A stretch of 64,000 nucleotides of DNA from Alcaligenes aquatilis (GCF_003076515.1 NZ_CP022390.1:930001-994000); one strand, 5' to 3'. Positions 9,273-18,979 are shown, numbered from the stretch's first letter. The notes: generated from the sequence alone by a model not told the origin. A program made the numbers and translations.

Positions 9273-10241
9273 TCAACTGCCGGTAACTGGAGCGGTCTGC
9301 ACCTCATCGCTTGTGGCCTCATTGGCTTGCGCGGCCTCAGGATTGGTCACAGCGGTCTGGGTGCGCAGGCTGCGATAGGTTTCGTTTTGCTTCATGTAGT
9401 TCTGCACGATGGGGTTGTTACGGTCGGCCTCGTTTCGCAGTCGCCATTGGCCTTCCCTCATGCCTTGCACGATCAGATGCACCACTGCCGATTCAATGGC
9501 CTCTTTGACCGAGAGCTGGGCCGGTTCGTTGTTGGTTACGCCGGCCTCGATTTCCAGCAGGTCTTTGAAGTTCACGAACTTGTAGACGCTGGGCCGGACT
9601 TCGTAGGAAAAGATGGTCTTGGTGGTGGATACGCTTTGCAAAATGTTGCCGGTGCGCACGTCGATGGCTCGCAGGTTGACCGTGACTTGGTCAACCCGAT
9701 ACTGGGTAGACAGACCTACGCCCAGAAAGCGCGCGCCCGCGCCGCCTGTGCGCACATTGCTTTCATAGGAGATGATGCCTCCGTCCATCATGATTTCGGC
9801 CGGGGCTAGCGGCGGGATGTTGATGGCGGTGCGCTGGCCGTTTTCCTGCGATCCGTCTAGGGCGCGCACGATGCGCCGCTCGGTCAGCAGTTCCTGCAGG
9901 CTTTCGCGCTCGACCGGAGTGAACCAGCGCGAGTCACGCAAGGCTTTGACCAGCAGGGCGGCGGCTCCCTGGGTGACTGAGGTGGAAAAGGAGCTGTCCG
10001 GATTGGGCTTGTATTGGCCGGTCTGGTCACGAAACCCATAGACGGCCACGGTCAGGCGCTGGGCGGGCGCGGGCAGCTCCAGCAGATCGTGCGTGGCTGG
10101 CGAGGCGGGCGTCAGGTAGGCAGAGCCTTTGACTTCGGCCGGGGTGGAGGGGACGGCGCAGGCAGCCAGGGCCGAGGTCAGGGCCAGCACGCTTAACAGG
10201 CGCGTTGGGCGCGCGTTCAGGACGGTCACTGTGCTCATCAT
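9273..10241 (-). CDS. csgG: Curli secretion channel lipoprotein CsgG
   Basis: Outer-membrane lipoprotein that forms the nonameric curli export pore. The signal peptide ends in lipobox LAAC with Cys28. The body has the CsgG pattern (LTVAVYGFRDQTGQYKPN, then GAAALLVKALRDSRWF and RESLQELLTERRI). At 322 residues it is longer than E. coli CsgG (277), with an extra Ala/Thr-rich tail of ~35 residues. It overlaps csgF by 4 nt; the curlin gene follows 89 nt downstream. Confidence 0.93.
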   Translation of the reverse strand: MMSTVTVLNARPTRLLSVLALTSALAACAVPSTPAEVKGSAYLTPASPATHDLLELPAPAQRLTVAVYGFRDQTGQYKPNPDSSFSTSVTQGAAALLVKALRDSRWFTPVERESLQELLTERRIVRALDGSQENGQRTAINIPPLAPAEIMMDGGIISYESNVRTGGAGARFLGVGLSTQYRVDQVTVNLRAIDVRTGNILQSVSTTKTIFSYEVRPSVYKFVNFKDLLEIEAGVTNNEPAQLSVKEAIESAVVHLIVQGMREGQWRLRNEADRNNPIVQNYMKQNETYRSLRTQTAVTNPEAAQANEATSDEVQTAPVTGS

Positions 10242-10672
10242 GGTTGCATCACTCGGAAAGTAGTGGAAGCGCCGGTGATCCGGTCCGTGGTGGTGATCGT
10301 CAGTGCTCCGCCGCCGATATCGACGACGCTGACAGTAAAGCTGCCGGTCTCGAAGGTGCCGGGTACGAATTTGCCGTTGCTGTCCACAAACTGCGAGGAC
10401 GCGGCCGAGGCCAGGCGGCTGAGTACCGAGCGCTCCAACTGATCGTTGAAGTCCTGGAAGGGCGTGCGCTGCTCAAAGGACGAGCCCAGGTCTTCGGCTT
10501 CGGGGTCTGTGTGCTTGTTGGTGACCTGGGCCGAGTTCAGTAGCCATTGCCCATTGAGCGGGCTGCCGCCGAAATTCGGATTGACGGGGGTATATATCAG
10601 TTCGGTTGCATGGACGGGAGCAAAGAGCGCACCGGTCAGCAGAACAGAGGCAAGGGGCAGGAAAGTCTTCAC
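10238..10672 (-). CDS. csgF: Curli assembly protein CsgF
   Basis: 144 residues with a signal peptide ending at ~22 (PVHA). The mature N terminus TELIYTPVNPNFGGSPLNG is the CsgF signature that plugs into the CsgG pore and couples secretion to surface nucleation. The start is GTG, after GAGAGAC. It lies between csgE (15 nt upstream) and csgG (4-nt overlap), the E. coli order csgE-F-G. Confidence 0.92.
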   Translation of the reverse strand: MKTFLPLASVLLTGALFAPVHATELIYTPVNPNFGGSPLNGQWLLNSAQVTNKHTDPEAEDLGSSFEQRTPFQDFNDQLERSVLSRLASAASSQFVDSNGKFVPGTFETGSFTVSVVDIGGGALTITTTDRITGASTTFRVMQP

Positions 10673-10687
10673 GTTATGTCTCTCTTA

Positions 10688-11173
10688 TTAAAGTTCGTCC
10701 GGAGCAAGGTCCGGGTTGTTGGTGAGTACGCGTTCGATTTCGCTTTTATTGACGTTTTCCAGAACAAGATCCACGGCCCGCTCACTGGCCTTCTTTGTGC
10801 CGGAACGCGCGGGCGTGAGAAAAGCGTGATACATGCGCTGGCGACGGTATTCGACCCAGATTTCGCTGCCCCAGCGGGCCGACGGGCGCTCCACCACCGT
10901 CAGGGTGAAGGGGCTGGCCCCGGTCAGCTCGCGCCAGCGATTGCTGAAGTAGCGGTAAAAGTCTTGTCCTTGCACCGTTACGGTGCGGTTGATGACGATG
11001 CCCGCGAGCGGATCGTCAAACAGGTTCTTGCGAACCACTTCAGCCTGCCGGATGGCTTCCATGAAGTTGGCCGGTTTGGGCTTGCTGGTATCTCTGCCTG
11101 GTTGTGCGGCGGCGCTGCTCATGACACACAGCATTGCCAGCAGCACGGCCCCTTGTTGGTATGGTTTTGTCAT
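10688..11173 (-). CDS. csgE: Curli assembly protein CsgE
   Basis: 161 residues with a signal peptide (~1-23). The body contains the CsgE-like segment GIVINRTVTVQGQDFYRYFS and a C-terminal acidic tail. CsgE is the periplasmic adaptor that caps CsgG and gives substrate selectivity. An AGGTG site precedes the ATG. It is the first gene after pgaD (137-nt gap), so it may have its own promoter or be read through from pga. Confidence 0.85.
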   Translation of the reverse strand: MTKPYQQGAVLLAMLCVMSSAAAQPGRDTSKPKPANFMEAIRQAEVVRKNLFDDPLAGIVINRTVTVQGQDFYRYFSNRWRELTGASPFTLTVVERPSARWGSEIWVEYRRQRMYHAFLTPARSGTKKASERAVDLVLENVNKSEIERVLTNNPDLAPDEL

Positions 11174-11310
11174 TGCAGCACCTGTTGTTCCTTCGCCTTA
11201 CGGCTTGATACATCGGCGTTACTGACTATGGTAGAGACGGCCATCTGCAATTACATGAGCCGCATTTCCTAGGCTGTTTGCCCTTGTGCAGGGTTGTTTT
11301 TGCGTCGGTA

Positions 11311-11844
11311 CTATTGATTCGGCGTAGGCTGTTTGGGGTAGGCGCGCGGACGAAAGATCAGCGGTGTCAGTGGTTTTCCGTCGTGGGTGCCGGTTGCCTG
11401 CTGCATGGGCAACGGATTGGCTGCTTCCACATGCTGTACCGCGCCGTCCTGGGCGTTGTAGAGCACGACGATGCGGCTGTGGCGCACGGTATCGATCTGT
11501 TCGTGATCAAAATGCGGCAGGGGGGGCTGCTTGGCGCGATGCAAGCGGCTGCGTTGGCGGTACAGAGCCTGGCGCAGGTGGCGCTGCTGGCGCTGCTGGC
11601 GTCGCCAGCGTGACCAGGCCAACAGCAGCAGGCCGTTGGTCAGCAGAACCGCCCCGTAGAACAGAAAGGTGGTCAGGGTCGGGAAGATCGGGTCTATCTG
11701 TTCGTAGCCAGCTTTGTCCATGGTGTGACCGATCAATAGGAGCAAGCCTTTGGCGATCAGGTAACTGAAGACGAACCAGCCGGCGATGGTCAGTAGACGG
11801 TCTATCCAGCGAGTGATGGGATGGCGTTGGGTCGTGATGATCAT
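11311..11844 (-). CDS. pgaD: PNAG synthesis auxiliary protein PgaD
   Basis: 177 residues. Two N-terminal transmembrane helices (~14-36 and ~57-77) are followed by a cytoplasmic Arg/Gln-rich region, the PgaD layout; E. coli PgaD has 137 residues, so the tail is longer here. PgaD binds PgaC and is needed for c-di-GMP-stimulated polymerisation. The start overlaps the pgaC stop by 4 nt (TCATGA), which rules out the longer frame from 12342. Confidence 0.85.
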   Translation of the reverse strand: MIITTQRHPITRWIDRLLTIAGWFVFSYLIAKGLLLLIGHTMDKAGYEQIDPIFPTLTTFLFYGAVLLTNGLLLLAWSRWRRQQRQQRHLRQALYRQRSRLHRAKQPPLPHFDHEQIDTVRHSRIVVLYNAQDGAVQHVEAANPLPMQQATGTHDGKPLTPLIFRPRAYPKQPTPNQ

Positions 11845-13190
11845 GACAGCTCCTTGATACCCCGGTCGGGGCTGCTCCAGCGGGCGCGTTTGCGACGCAG
11901 GCGCAGCATGACCATGGGGAAACTCCACAGCGTGGTTAAGAAATTGATCAACCAGTAGACAAATGGGTACCAGATGATCCAGAACATCGACAGGGGCAGA
12001 TCGGGCTCGTAGCGACGGTCGATCCAGATGCTGACGGCGAACTGCAGCAGGCACATGCCGGCCAGCACCATACCGGTGAACGAGGGTGGGAACAGGCCGT
12101 CGATCTGGGTGGCCGCAGGCAAGTGGAGCACTTGTCCAAGCAACCAAACCAGCATCGCCACGCCCAGGGCGAAACTCCATAAGGTCGAGCACAGGTATTC
12201 CAGAGTCAGGGGCCACATGTCGCGGTTTTCCCAGCGCAGTACTTGCGGGGTGTATTTCAGGAAGGTTTCCGCCCCGCCCTGAGCCCAGCGCAAACGTTGC
12301 TTGAACAGGCCTTTCAGTGTTTCGGGCATCAGCACCCAGCACAGGGCGCGCGGCTCATAGAACACCTGCCAGCCGGCCAACTGCAACTTCCAGGTCACAT
12401 CGATGTCCTCGGTGATCATGTCCAGACTCCAGTAGTCCACTTCGTCCAAGGCCTGTCGACGAAAGCCTGCGATCACGCCGGAAATCGTGAAGATTTTTCC
12501 GTAGACGCGCTGCGTGCGCTTGATCAGCCCGATGATCGAGGAGAACTCGCCAACCTGGATGCGGCCGATCAGTGTGGAGCGCGTGCGGATGCGCGGATTG
12601 CCGGTAGTGGCACCGACTTCCGGGTTGTGCAGCATGGGGGCGACCAGGTAATTGACGCCTTCCGGGTCCAGGTAGGCATCGCCGTCTATACACACGAAGT
12701 AATCGCCGCTGGCGCTCATGGCTCCCATGCGCAGGGCCAGTGCCTTGCCCTGGTTCTGGGCCAGGTGGATGACGCGCAGCTTGTCGTGCTCCTCGCTCAG
12801 TTCATTGAGCACTTGGGCGGTGCGATCGCTGGAGCCGTCGTTGATGGCGATGACTTCGATGTTGGGATAGACCTGGTTCAGCGCGGACAGGATGGTAGAG
12901 CGGGCGTTGGCCTGTTCGTTAAAGCAGGGGATCAGGATGCTGACCAGCGGCATGCCTTCCAGTTCGGGTGGGGCGTGTGGTTTATAGGTCCAGCGGCGTT
13001 CATGCTGGAACCAGAAGATCAAGCCACCGCCTATCCATATGCCCGACATGAACAGCGGGTACATGAAGATGAAGTAGAGCAGTAGGTGGCTGGTCAGGGC
13101 GACGGTGATTCCCAGAGGAATTCCGACGATCAGGCACAGGGCCAATAGGGCGATCAGTCGTTCAATCATTTTTTGTTGGATACCATTCAA
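11841..13190 (-). CDS. pgaC: PNAG synthase glycosyltransferase PgaC
   Basis: Inner-membrane processive GT2 enzyme polymerising UDP-GlcNAc into poly-beta-1,6-GlcNAc. 449 residues: two N-terminal helices, catalytic domain with SILIPCFNE, the DGS motif, the acceptor-site DGDAYLD, TEDIDVTWKL and QRLRWAQGG, then three or four C-terminal helices. The 5' end overlaps pgaB by 29 nt if the ATG at 13190 is used; an ATG seven codons downstream (13169) aligns better with the E. coli start and cannot be excluded. Confidence 0.95.
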   Translation of the reverse strand: MNGIQQKMIERLIALLALCLIVGIPLGITVALTSHLLLYFIFMYPLFMSGIWIGGGLIFWFQHERRWTYKPHAPPELEGMPLVSILIPCFNEQANARSTILSALNQVYPNIEVIAINDGSSDRTAQVLNELSEEHDKLRVIHLAQNQGKALALRMGAMSASGDYFVCIDGDAYLDPEGVNYLVAPMLHNPEVGATTGNPRIRTRSTLIGRIQVGEFSSIIGLIKRTQRVYGKIFTISGVIAGFRRQALDEVDYWSLDMITEDIDVTWKLQLAGWQVFYEPRALCWVLMPETLKGLFKQRLRWAQGGAETFLKYTPQVLRWENRDMWPLTLEYLCSTLWSFALGVAMLVWLLGQVLHLPAATQIDGLFPPSFTGMVLAGMCLLQFAVSIWIDRRYEPDLPLSMFWIIWYPFVYWLINFLTTLWSFPMVMLRLRRKRARWSSPDRGIKELS

Positions 13191-15183
13191 TCGTGATTTC
13201 CGGACGAATCACGTTCATCTTGGGCTGATTGTTGACAAAGTCGTCTGGGTAATAGCCGACATGTCGCGCCCCTCTTGCCGTCAGTGCATTGAGCCAGCCG
13301 GCCACCAGATGGGAGTCCAGCGGACGGGATGGCTGACCTTGGCCGGGCCAATCGACGGATTGCACTTCGAACACGGTGCGGCGCAGGCCTTCTGGGTGGC
13401 TGGCTACCTTATCGACCAGCTCGTTCAGCCAGGTCACGGCATGCTGATCGTGGATGTCTTCCATGCGGGGCATGGCCATCACGGCAGTCCAGTCGTAGGC
13501 TTGCAGAAAATCGTTCAGGTTCTGGGCAAACCACTGTTCGCTCTGGGCCTGCAGAACCGGTAGGGCGTACATATTGCGGGCCGTACTGATCTGCGGGCCG
13601 CGCTGCTTGCGTACCCGATCAGCCAGTTCCTGGGTCAAGTCGATCAGGGCTTGTGATTTAAAGCGCGTCCAGCGCTCAAACTGCTCGGGATTGGCTCGTA
13701 TCGTCCCGATGTCCCTGCCAAAGCCGGCTTTTTCGTAGGCGTCCAGGGCGGCGGGCGAGGCATCCTCAAAGTCGGTCAGCGTGGCATCGTCATGGAATAC
13801 GACACCAAAGAAGATGGCGCTGCGTCCCAGATCTTCGTACAGATCGCCCATGATCTGGCGGGTGCGCGGGTCAAAGGGGGACAGGCGGCGGTAGCCTTGT
13901 GTGGGCAGGGAAGGCGGGCTGCCGTCGGCATGCCATTGCAGTACGTGTTGCGCCGGCTCGGACGTATCGATGGCCAGCACGGGCATCCATGCAAAGACAT
14001 TGACGTGGGCACGCGAACTTAATTGCCAGGCCGTGCGGTTGAACAGGTCGGCGCGCATGGGCAGGTGGCGGTTGGGAAAGTAGACCGAGCGCACCAGGCC
14101 ATCGCCTGTGGGGTCGGCGAAGGCTTGCAGATAGACACTACGTGGTTTCAGGTCTGCGATGCGTTGCACCAGGGCGCTCAAGTTGCGTTCCATCTGCGCC
14201 GGATCGGGGTCGTACACATAATCCAGATCCACATGCACCACGCGTTCGGCCTGACGGTCTTCGCGGGCAGTGATAAAGCCTGCAAAGGTGCTGATGTCCG
14301 GGTCGTTATCCACCAGATAGCGTGGCATATTCATCAGGTCGTGGACGTTGGCCACGCCGTCGGTCAGCGTCAGGGCCATCTGATAGCCTTCTTGCTCCAG
14401 AATTTGCAGGCCCAGGCCGCTGATCCGGCCATAGGGCCAGACCCAGACGCGCGGCGGCTTACCGGCGTGCTGGTTGACGCGGGCACTGATGGCGCGCACA
14501 TCCTCGCGAAAGCGGGCGGTGTACTCGGCATCGGTCTCGTAGCGTTTCTGATCGGTCAGGTAGCGATGCGCGGCAGCCACCGGCTGGATATTGCCTTGTG
14601 GGTTGGCGATGGCGCCGTAATGCATGTTTTGGGTGTGCGCGCCGATTTCCACCAAACCGGAGTTGGCCATTTCGTCGATTTGCGCCCAGTGCAAAAAGCG
14701 CGAACGTTCGGTGGGAAGACCGCCGAAGTCCACTTTTTCGTTGTCGGGGGTGTCTAACCATTTGCCGACCGGGGCCAGCAGCGCAGGCCAGTGATAGGCT
14801 TTGAGCAGCGGGAACACGCGGGTATAGAAACTTTGATACCCGTCGTCAAATGACAGCAGCACTGCCTTTTCAGGCAGAGGCTCCACATCTTGGCGGGCGC
14901 GCATAATTTGCTCTACGCTGACCGGCACATAGTTGTTTTCCTGTAGCCAGGAAAACTGCTGGCGCAGGTGCTCGGTACTGACGCTCAGGTACGCCTGGTT
15001 AGGATCGTGGTCCTCCACGTCGTGGTAGGCGATGATGAGCAACTCGTCATTGCGCCAGGGCTGCTCTTGTTGTTCGAGGCGACGCTGCTCGGGCGGCACA
15101 TACAGGGCCGGTGGGCTGGCGCTGCAGGCCGATAAAAGGGCGCTGAAGGCCACTATCAGAAGGGTCAGGATTCGTGTGCTCAT
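13162..15183 (-). CDS. pgaB: PNAG N-deacetylase lipoprotein PgaB
   Basis: 673 residues, almost exactly the E. coli length. Lipoprotein signal with lipobox LSAC (Cys20). Residues ~45-300 are the carbohydrate esterase 4 domain: IIAYHDVEDHD, catalytic SFDDGYQSFY and metal ligands in GAHTQNMH. The C-terminal ~350 residues are the PgaB glycoside-hydrolase-like domain that binds and can cut the polymer. Partial deacetylation in the periplasm is required for export through PgaA. The stop of pgaA is 12 nt upstream. Confidence 0.95.
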   Translation of the reverse strand: MSTRILTLLIVAFSALLSACSASPPALYVPPEQRRLEQQEQPWRNDELLIIAYHDVEDHDPNQAYLSVSTEHLRQQFSWLQENNYVPVSVEQIMRARQDVEPLPEKAVLLSFDDGYQSFYTRVFPLLKAYHWPALLAPVGKWLDTPDNEKVDFGGLPTERSRFLHWAQIDEMANSGLVEIGAHTQNMHYGAIANPQGNIQPVAAAHRYLTDQKRYETDAEYTARFREDVRAISARVNQHAGKPPRVWVWPYGRISGLGLQILEQEGYQMALTLTDGVANVHDLMNMPRYLVDNDPDISTFAGFITAREDRQAERVVHVDLDYVYDPDPAQMERNLSALVQRIADLKPRSVYLQAFADPTGDGLVRSVYFPNRHLPMRADLFNRTAWQLSSRAHVNVFAWMPVLAIDTSEPAQHVLQWHADGSPPSLPTQGYRRLSPFDPRTRQIMGDLYEDLGRSAIFFGVVFHDDATLTDFEDASPAALDAYEKAGFGRDIGTIRANPEQFERWTRFKSQALIDLTQELADRVRKQRGPQISTARNMYALPVLQAQSEQWFAQNLNDFLQAYDWTAVMAMPRMEDIHDQHAVTWLNELVDKVASHPEGLRRTVFEVQSVDWPGQGQPSRPLDSHLVAGWLNALTARGARHVGYYPDDFVNNQPKMNVIRPEITIEWYPTKND

Positions 15184-15195
15184 TGTCGTGGCCGC

Positions 15196-17679
15196 TTAGA
15201 ATTTGATCTTGAGTTCAACCATGCCGCTGTACTGCTGTTCGCGCTGGCCGTCATAGGGGCGGGACAGGGCCTGCAGGCGCAGGCCGACTTCCAGATTGCG
15301 GTCGTGCTGGTAGTTCAGTTCGTAGGCGACCGAACCTACGGCACCACTGCCATAGCCGCTTTGGTGATGTAGGCCCACACCCAGTGTCAGGGCCTGGGTC
15401 AGGCGCTCGTCGTAGTGTTGGTAAATCAGGTGCTCCAGACGTAGGGCAGGCACAGCCATGTATTCGCGCCGTGGGCTGTAGTAGGGTCTGTCTTGGTCTT
15501 TGTTGCCGGAAGCCCATAGCTCCAGCTGGGCGTCGGCCTTGATGCGCGGGCTGGTGTAGATGCGTTGGTTACCTGTGATCTGCAGGCTCTGACGTACGTT
15601 GTTGTCAGAGAATTTTGTCCCGGTGTAGGCGGCTTGCACCCATTGCTCGGGGCCATTTTGCCAGCGCAACCGCACTTGTCCCTGGTTGGCCGTGATGCCT
15701 GCGGCCAGGGCGCGATTCGGAATATCCAGGGTGCGATAGTCCAGGGTGCCGCCGATGCTCCAGTGATCGTTCAGCTCGTGATCGACTTGTAGGCTGGCCC
15801 CCATTTTGTTGCCCTGGCCCCAGTTCTGGTTGTTGATCATCAGCTGCGATTGCCAGTCGCGGCCGCGGTATTCCAGACCAGCTCCCTGCCAGATTACGTT
15901 GTGGCCAAGCTCGTCGCTGGTATCCAGATGCCCGGCCAGGGCGGTGACGCGCCAGTTGTAGTCGATGGGGGCGCTGTACCATTGCGCCTCAGTGCGTATG
16001 CCGTCATTGCCCGAGACATCGCCACCGTTGCTGGTTTCAAAACCGCTGCGCAAAATCAGTTCGTTCTTGCGGTAGGTTTGCCAGTCTTTTTCCAGTTCCG
16101 TGACCCGCATATTAGTGGGGTAGTGCGCTTTGGCATACGCTAATAGTTCTTCGGCCTGGCGGTATTCGTGCAGGTCCAGGGCGGTCTGGGCCTGGCTGAT
16201 GATGACGTCTTCTTGACGCGGCGCATAGGTTTCAGCGATCTTCAGATTGCGTTCCGCCGCCCTTGGCATACCCGATATGCGCTGGACATCGGCCAGCGGC
16301 ACGCGCAGATTGACGTTGCTTGGTGCCTGTGCGCTGGCCTTGGCCAGATTTTCGCGCGCGTCCTTGAGCAAACCCGTATAGGTATAGAGCGAGTTTTTCA
16401 AAATCAAGGTGTCGGTATAGCCTGGATTGGGCTGGGGGATTGGATTGCCGCGTAGCCAGCGAGTGGCAGGCATGTCTTTTTCCATGCGCTCGGCCAATGC
16501 CAGTGCCTGATCTTCGCGGCCAGACTCCAGCAAGGAAAAGGCCAATCCGGTTTGATAGCGTGTGCGTGTTTTTGCGTCCAGCGAGGGTTCGGCCAACGCC
16601 CGCTCGTAGCTGGATACGGCTTGTTCGGGGTGACGGGCGCGCAGTTGCAGGGCTCCTAGCGAGGCGTAGGCATAGCCTGGATACTGGGCCGCCCGTTCGG
16701 GAGCAATGTCTACTGTAGAGGGCGCGTCTTCGCGTGTGTCCACCGCAATCAGACGGTCACCACGGATGCGGCGGGCGAAAGCGGGGTTACCCAGAAAGCT
16801 GGCGCTGTCAGCCAGTTTGTCTTGCAACGCGATGGCTCGGTTGGCGACCAGAAAACGTTCGGGCAGTGTGCGTGTGGGCTGGGGCGACAGCCGGGTCAAT
16901 TCAGCGGCATAGTCGGCTTGACGGTCAGCCAGGTCTGCGCTCGAGAAGATATCGGGATGTTGTGTTTGCCATTCCATCGCCTGGCGGTGCAGGCCGGCGG
17001 CATGCAGGGACTGGTCATAATCCCGGATAACATCGGTTTTGTCTGGCTGGGCAGCCAGAGCATCCTGGCTGACGCGCAGGGCTTCGTAGTTCTGGCCGGC
17101 AGCGCGGTAGATGTAGCTGCGCGTCAGCAGGTAATTGGTGTTTTGGCGTGTGGCCGGCTGCAGTTGCTGGGCGCAGCTCAAGGCCTGGGCAGTCAGTCCG
17201 GCATCGGCCAGGCTCATGCACAGGCCCATGGTGAAGGCGGCTTGCTGTGGGAAGCGCCGCATTCCTTCCCGATACAGGTTTTGGGCCGGTGTCCATTGGC
17301 GCGCATCTTTGTGGGCGCGTGCTGTCAGCAGCAATACATCGGCCGGCAAGGGCAGGTTGGTCGGCCAGCTTTCGTACAGGTGGATGACCTCTTGCGGCTG
17401 GCCTGCCCAGGCATGAATGCGCATCAGATCAAGCTGGACACGTGTCTCTTGCGGATGCTGTTGCCGGTACTGTTGCAAGCCGGCAATGGCGGACTGGTAT
17501 TGGCCTTGGCGTGCCTGTTTGATCCAATCCTCGTAGGAGGCGGCATGCAGGCTGGTGCTACATGCGGTCAGTACCAGCAGGGTAAAGGAATCCAGCCAGA
17601 ACCGGCGCAGAAACGAGGTTCTGGCTGGAAAGAGGCCGACGTTTTGCAGAGCTTGTCTTTTTATTGATCGCCTGGACAC
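15196..17679 (-). CDS. pgaA: PNAG outer-membrane porin PgaA
   Basis: 827 residues. An export signal (~1-46, ending SLHA) is followed by a long TPR-rich periplasmic region (~50-510) and a C-terminal ~300-residue beta barrel ending in a terminal phenylalanine (MVELKIKF), as in outer-membrane barrels. It exports deacetylated PNAG. The start is GTG behind AGGGGAAGAGAA. It is first in pgaABCD, so the operon promoter lies in the ~200 bp up to the tRNA. Confidence 0.92.
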   Translation of the reverse strand: MSRRSIKRQALQNVGLFPARTSFLRRFWLDSFTLLVLTACSTSLHAASYEDWIKQARQGQYQSAIAGLQQYRQQHPQETRVQLDLMRIHAWAGQPQEVIHLYESWPTNLPLPADVLLLTARAHKDARQWTPAQNLYREGMRRFPQQAAFTMGLCMSLADAGLTAQALSCAQQLQPATRQNTNYLLTRSYIYRAAGQNYEALRVSQDALAAQPDKTDVIRDYDQSLHAAGLHRQAMEWQTQHPDIFSSADLADRQADYAAELTRLSPQPTRTLPERFLVANRAIALQDKLADSASFLGNPAFARRIRGDRLIAVDTREDAPSTVDIAPERAAQYPGYAYASLGALQLRARHPEQAVSSYERALAEPSLDAKTRTRYQTGLAFSLLESGREDQALALAERMEKDMPATRWLRGNPIPQPNPGYTDTLILKNSLYTYTGLLKDARENLAKASAQAPSNVNLRVPLADVQRISGMPRAAERNLKIAETYAPRQEDVIISQAQTALDLHEYRQAEELLAYAKAHYPTNMRVTELEKDWQTYRKNELILRSGFETSNGGDVSGNDGIRTEAQWYSAPIDYNWRVTALAGHLDTSDELGHNVIWQGAGLEYRGRDWQSQLMINNQNWGQGNKMGASLQVDHELNDHWSIGGTLDYRTLDIPNRALAAGITANQGQVRLRWQNGPEQWVQAAYTGTKFSDNNVRQSLQITGNQRIYTSPRIKADAQLELWASGNKDQDRPYYSPRREYMAVPALRLEHLIYQHYDERLTQALTLGVGLHHQSGYGSGAVGSVAYELNYQHDRNLEVGLRLQALSRPYDGQREQQYSGMVELKIKF

Positions 17680-17860
17680 TTCTCTTCCCCTTGTTATTTG
17701 TATATGCTTCTTGCCACTGTTCGTTACTGAGCGAACAGAAGGGTCTTAAGGGATATCCTAGGAGTCTGGGCCTCTGGCGGTAATTGGCCTTTTGATGTAA
17801 ACCGTCTGGATTTTTGTAGTAAGCCACTCGGCCTAAGCTAAATGCTTCTTAAGAAAAAGC
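17680..17860. promoter_or_regulatory. pgaA leader and promoter region
   Basis: The space between pgaA (leftward) and the tRNA-Pro copy (rightward). It has a small inverted repeat GTTCG/CGAAC near 17717-17735 that could form a leader hairpin. In E. coli the pgaA leader is a CsrA target; the AGGGGA at the ribosome site would suit that, but no experiment is implied. Confidence 0.35.
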
Positions 17861-17897
17861 GTGCACAACAGAACAAACAGGGTGATGGCTTTATTCT

Positions 17898-17976
<79 letters not shown>

Positions 17977-17984
17977 GATTTTGA

Positions 17985-18018
17985 AAGGCCTACAGCAAAA
18001 ATGCTGTAGGCCTTTTTT
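17985..18018 (+). terminator. Terminator of the first tRNA-Pro copy
   Basis: A perfect 13-bp stem AAGGCCTACAGCA / TGCTGTAGGCCTT with a 4-nt loop and six T. It is nearly identical to the terminator after the second tRNA-Pro copy, differing mainly in the loop (A versus T). Confidence 0.9.
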
Positions 18019-18024
18019 CATTGC

Positions 18025-18690
18025 TTCGGGGATTTTGTGGAGATTCATTTTTCACCGATGACCCGGCCTTTTTCTCCGTGGCGTGACCACTGGCGCCTTT
18101 TCGGTGCTGTGAACAAGCTTCTTGATTTTGGCCTGAAGCTTGGGCAGGTCAGCGGCACAATGCTGAAACCGGCATTCGCGGGACGTTGATATAAATCCAC
18201 CCATTGCTCTGCTGCCCCAGGGCCTGGCTGCGCGTTATCCTGAGGCGTTCATGCGCGCCATCGGGTCGCTCTTGTGCGGAAAGATCCATGCGGGATCTTG
18301 TCCACGCTGGCCCGAAAAAACCGAACGGGCGACAGGATTCAAAACGACCAGCTTGCCCCTCGGTTCTTCATGCCCGATGCTTCAATACGAAAGGGCAAGG
18401 CTTACTGCTGCAACCACAGCAGAGCGTTCTGCGTCCTTGTAGTTTGCTTTCCCCTCCGTCACGGTAGCTGTGCAAAGGCAGGTGTTAGCAGGATTGGGAG
18501 TTCCATGCCCTCTAGTTGCAGTAGTCCTGCCACCCCGAGCGTGTGGGTGGGGGTATTGAAATGCTGCGGCTGGAGAGTCCGGCATTGGGTGTAGTTCGCT
18601 TGCTTATTTTGTAACAGTGCTATCTATATCCATGAAGAGCGATCATAGTGTCGTCAGGGAGATTTTTCCCTTGAATAATTAGGACATACA
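18025..18690. other. Gene-poor stretch before the cold-shock gene
   Basis: About 660 bp with several short overlapping frames, none with a ribosome site and a recognisable product. The last ~100 bp must hold the promoter and leader of the cold-shock gene. I searched by eye for integrase or transposase motifs and saw none, but a strongly decayed fragment could be missed. Confidence 0.4.
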
Positions 18691-18900
18691 TTGAAAACAG
18701 AAATTGGTATCGTGAAGTGGTTCAATAACGAAAAAGGCTTCGGCTTCATCGCCCCGGAAAGTGGCGGCAAAGACCTCTTCGCACACCACAGTGAAATTCA
18801 GGGTACTGGGTTTAAATCTCTTGAAGAGAACCAACGAGTTTCTTTCGTTGCAGGCGCTGGCCAAAAAGGCCCTTGCGCTACCCAGATCCAGATCATTTGA
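18691..18900 (+). CDS. Cold-shock protein, CspA family
   Basis: A 69-residue single cold-shock domain with both RNA-binding motifs: RNP1-like KGFGFI and RNP2-like DLFAHHS. These proteins melt RNA secondary structure in the cytoplasm at low temperature or in stationary phase. The only start giving the normal N terminus is TTG, preceded by AGGA six bases away. A rare start in a gene normally very highly expressed suggests tuned expression. A strong terminator follows. Confidence 0.92.
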   Translation: MKTEIGIVKWFNNEKGFGFIAPESGGKDLFAHHSEIQGTGFKSLEENQRVSFVAGAGQKGPCATQIQII

Positions 18901-18945
18901 TCCCCTGCTTGCCTGATTAGGCAAGTATTGAGTTGATCGGTTAAG

Positions 18946-18979
18946 GCCGAACCCTTTGAAACATTGGGTTCGGCTTTTT
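18946..18979 (+). terminator. Terminator of the cold-shock gene
   Basis: A 9-bp stem GCCGAACCC / GGGTTCGGC with an 11-nt loop and T5. A smaller hairpin (CTTGCCT / AGGCAAG, 18908-18925) precedes it. Confidence 0.85.

Noticed and set aside
18204..18594. Overlapping short rightward frames
   Set aside because: No ribosome site, no motif, and three phases open at once, as expected by chance.
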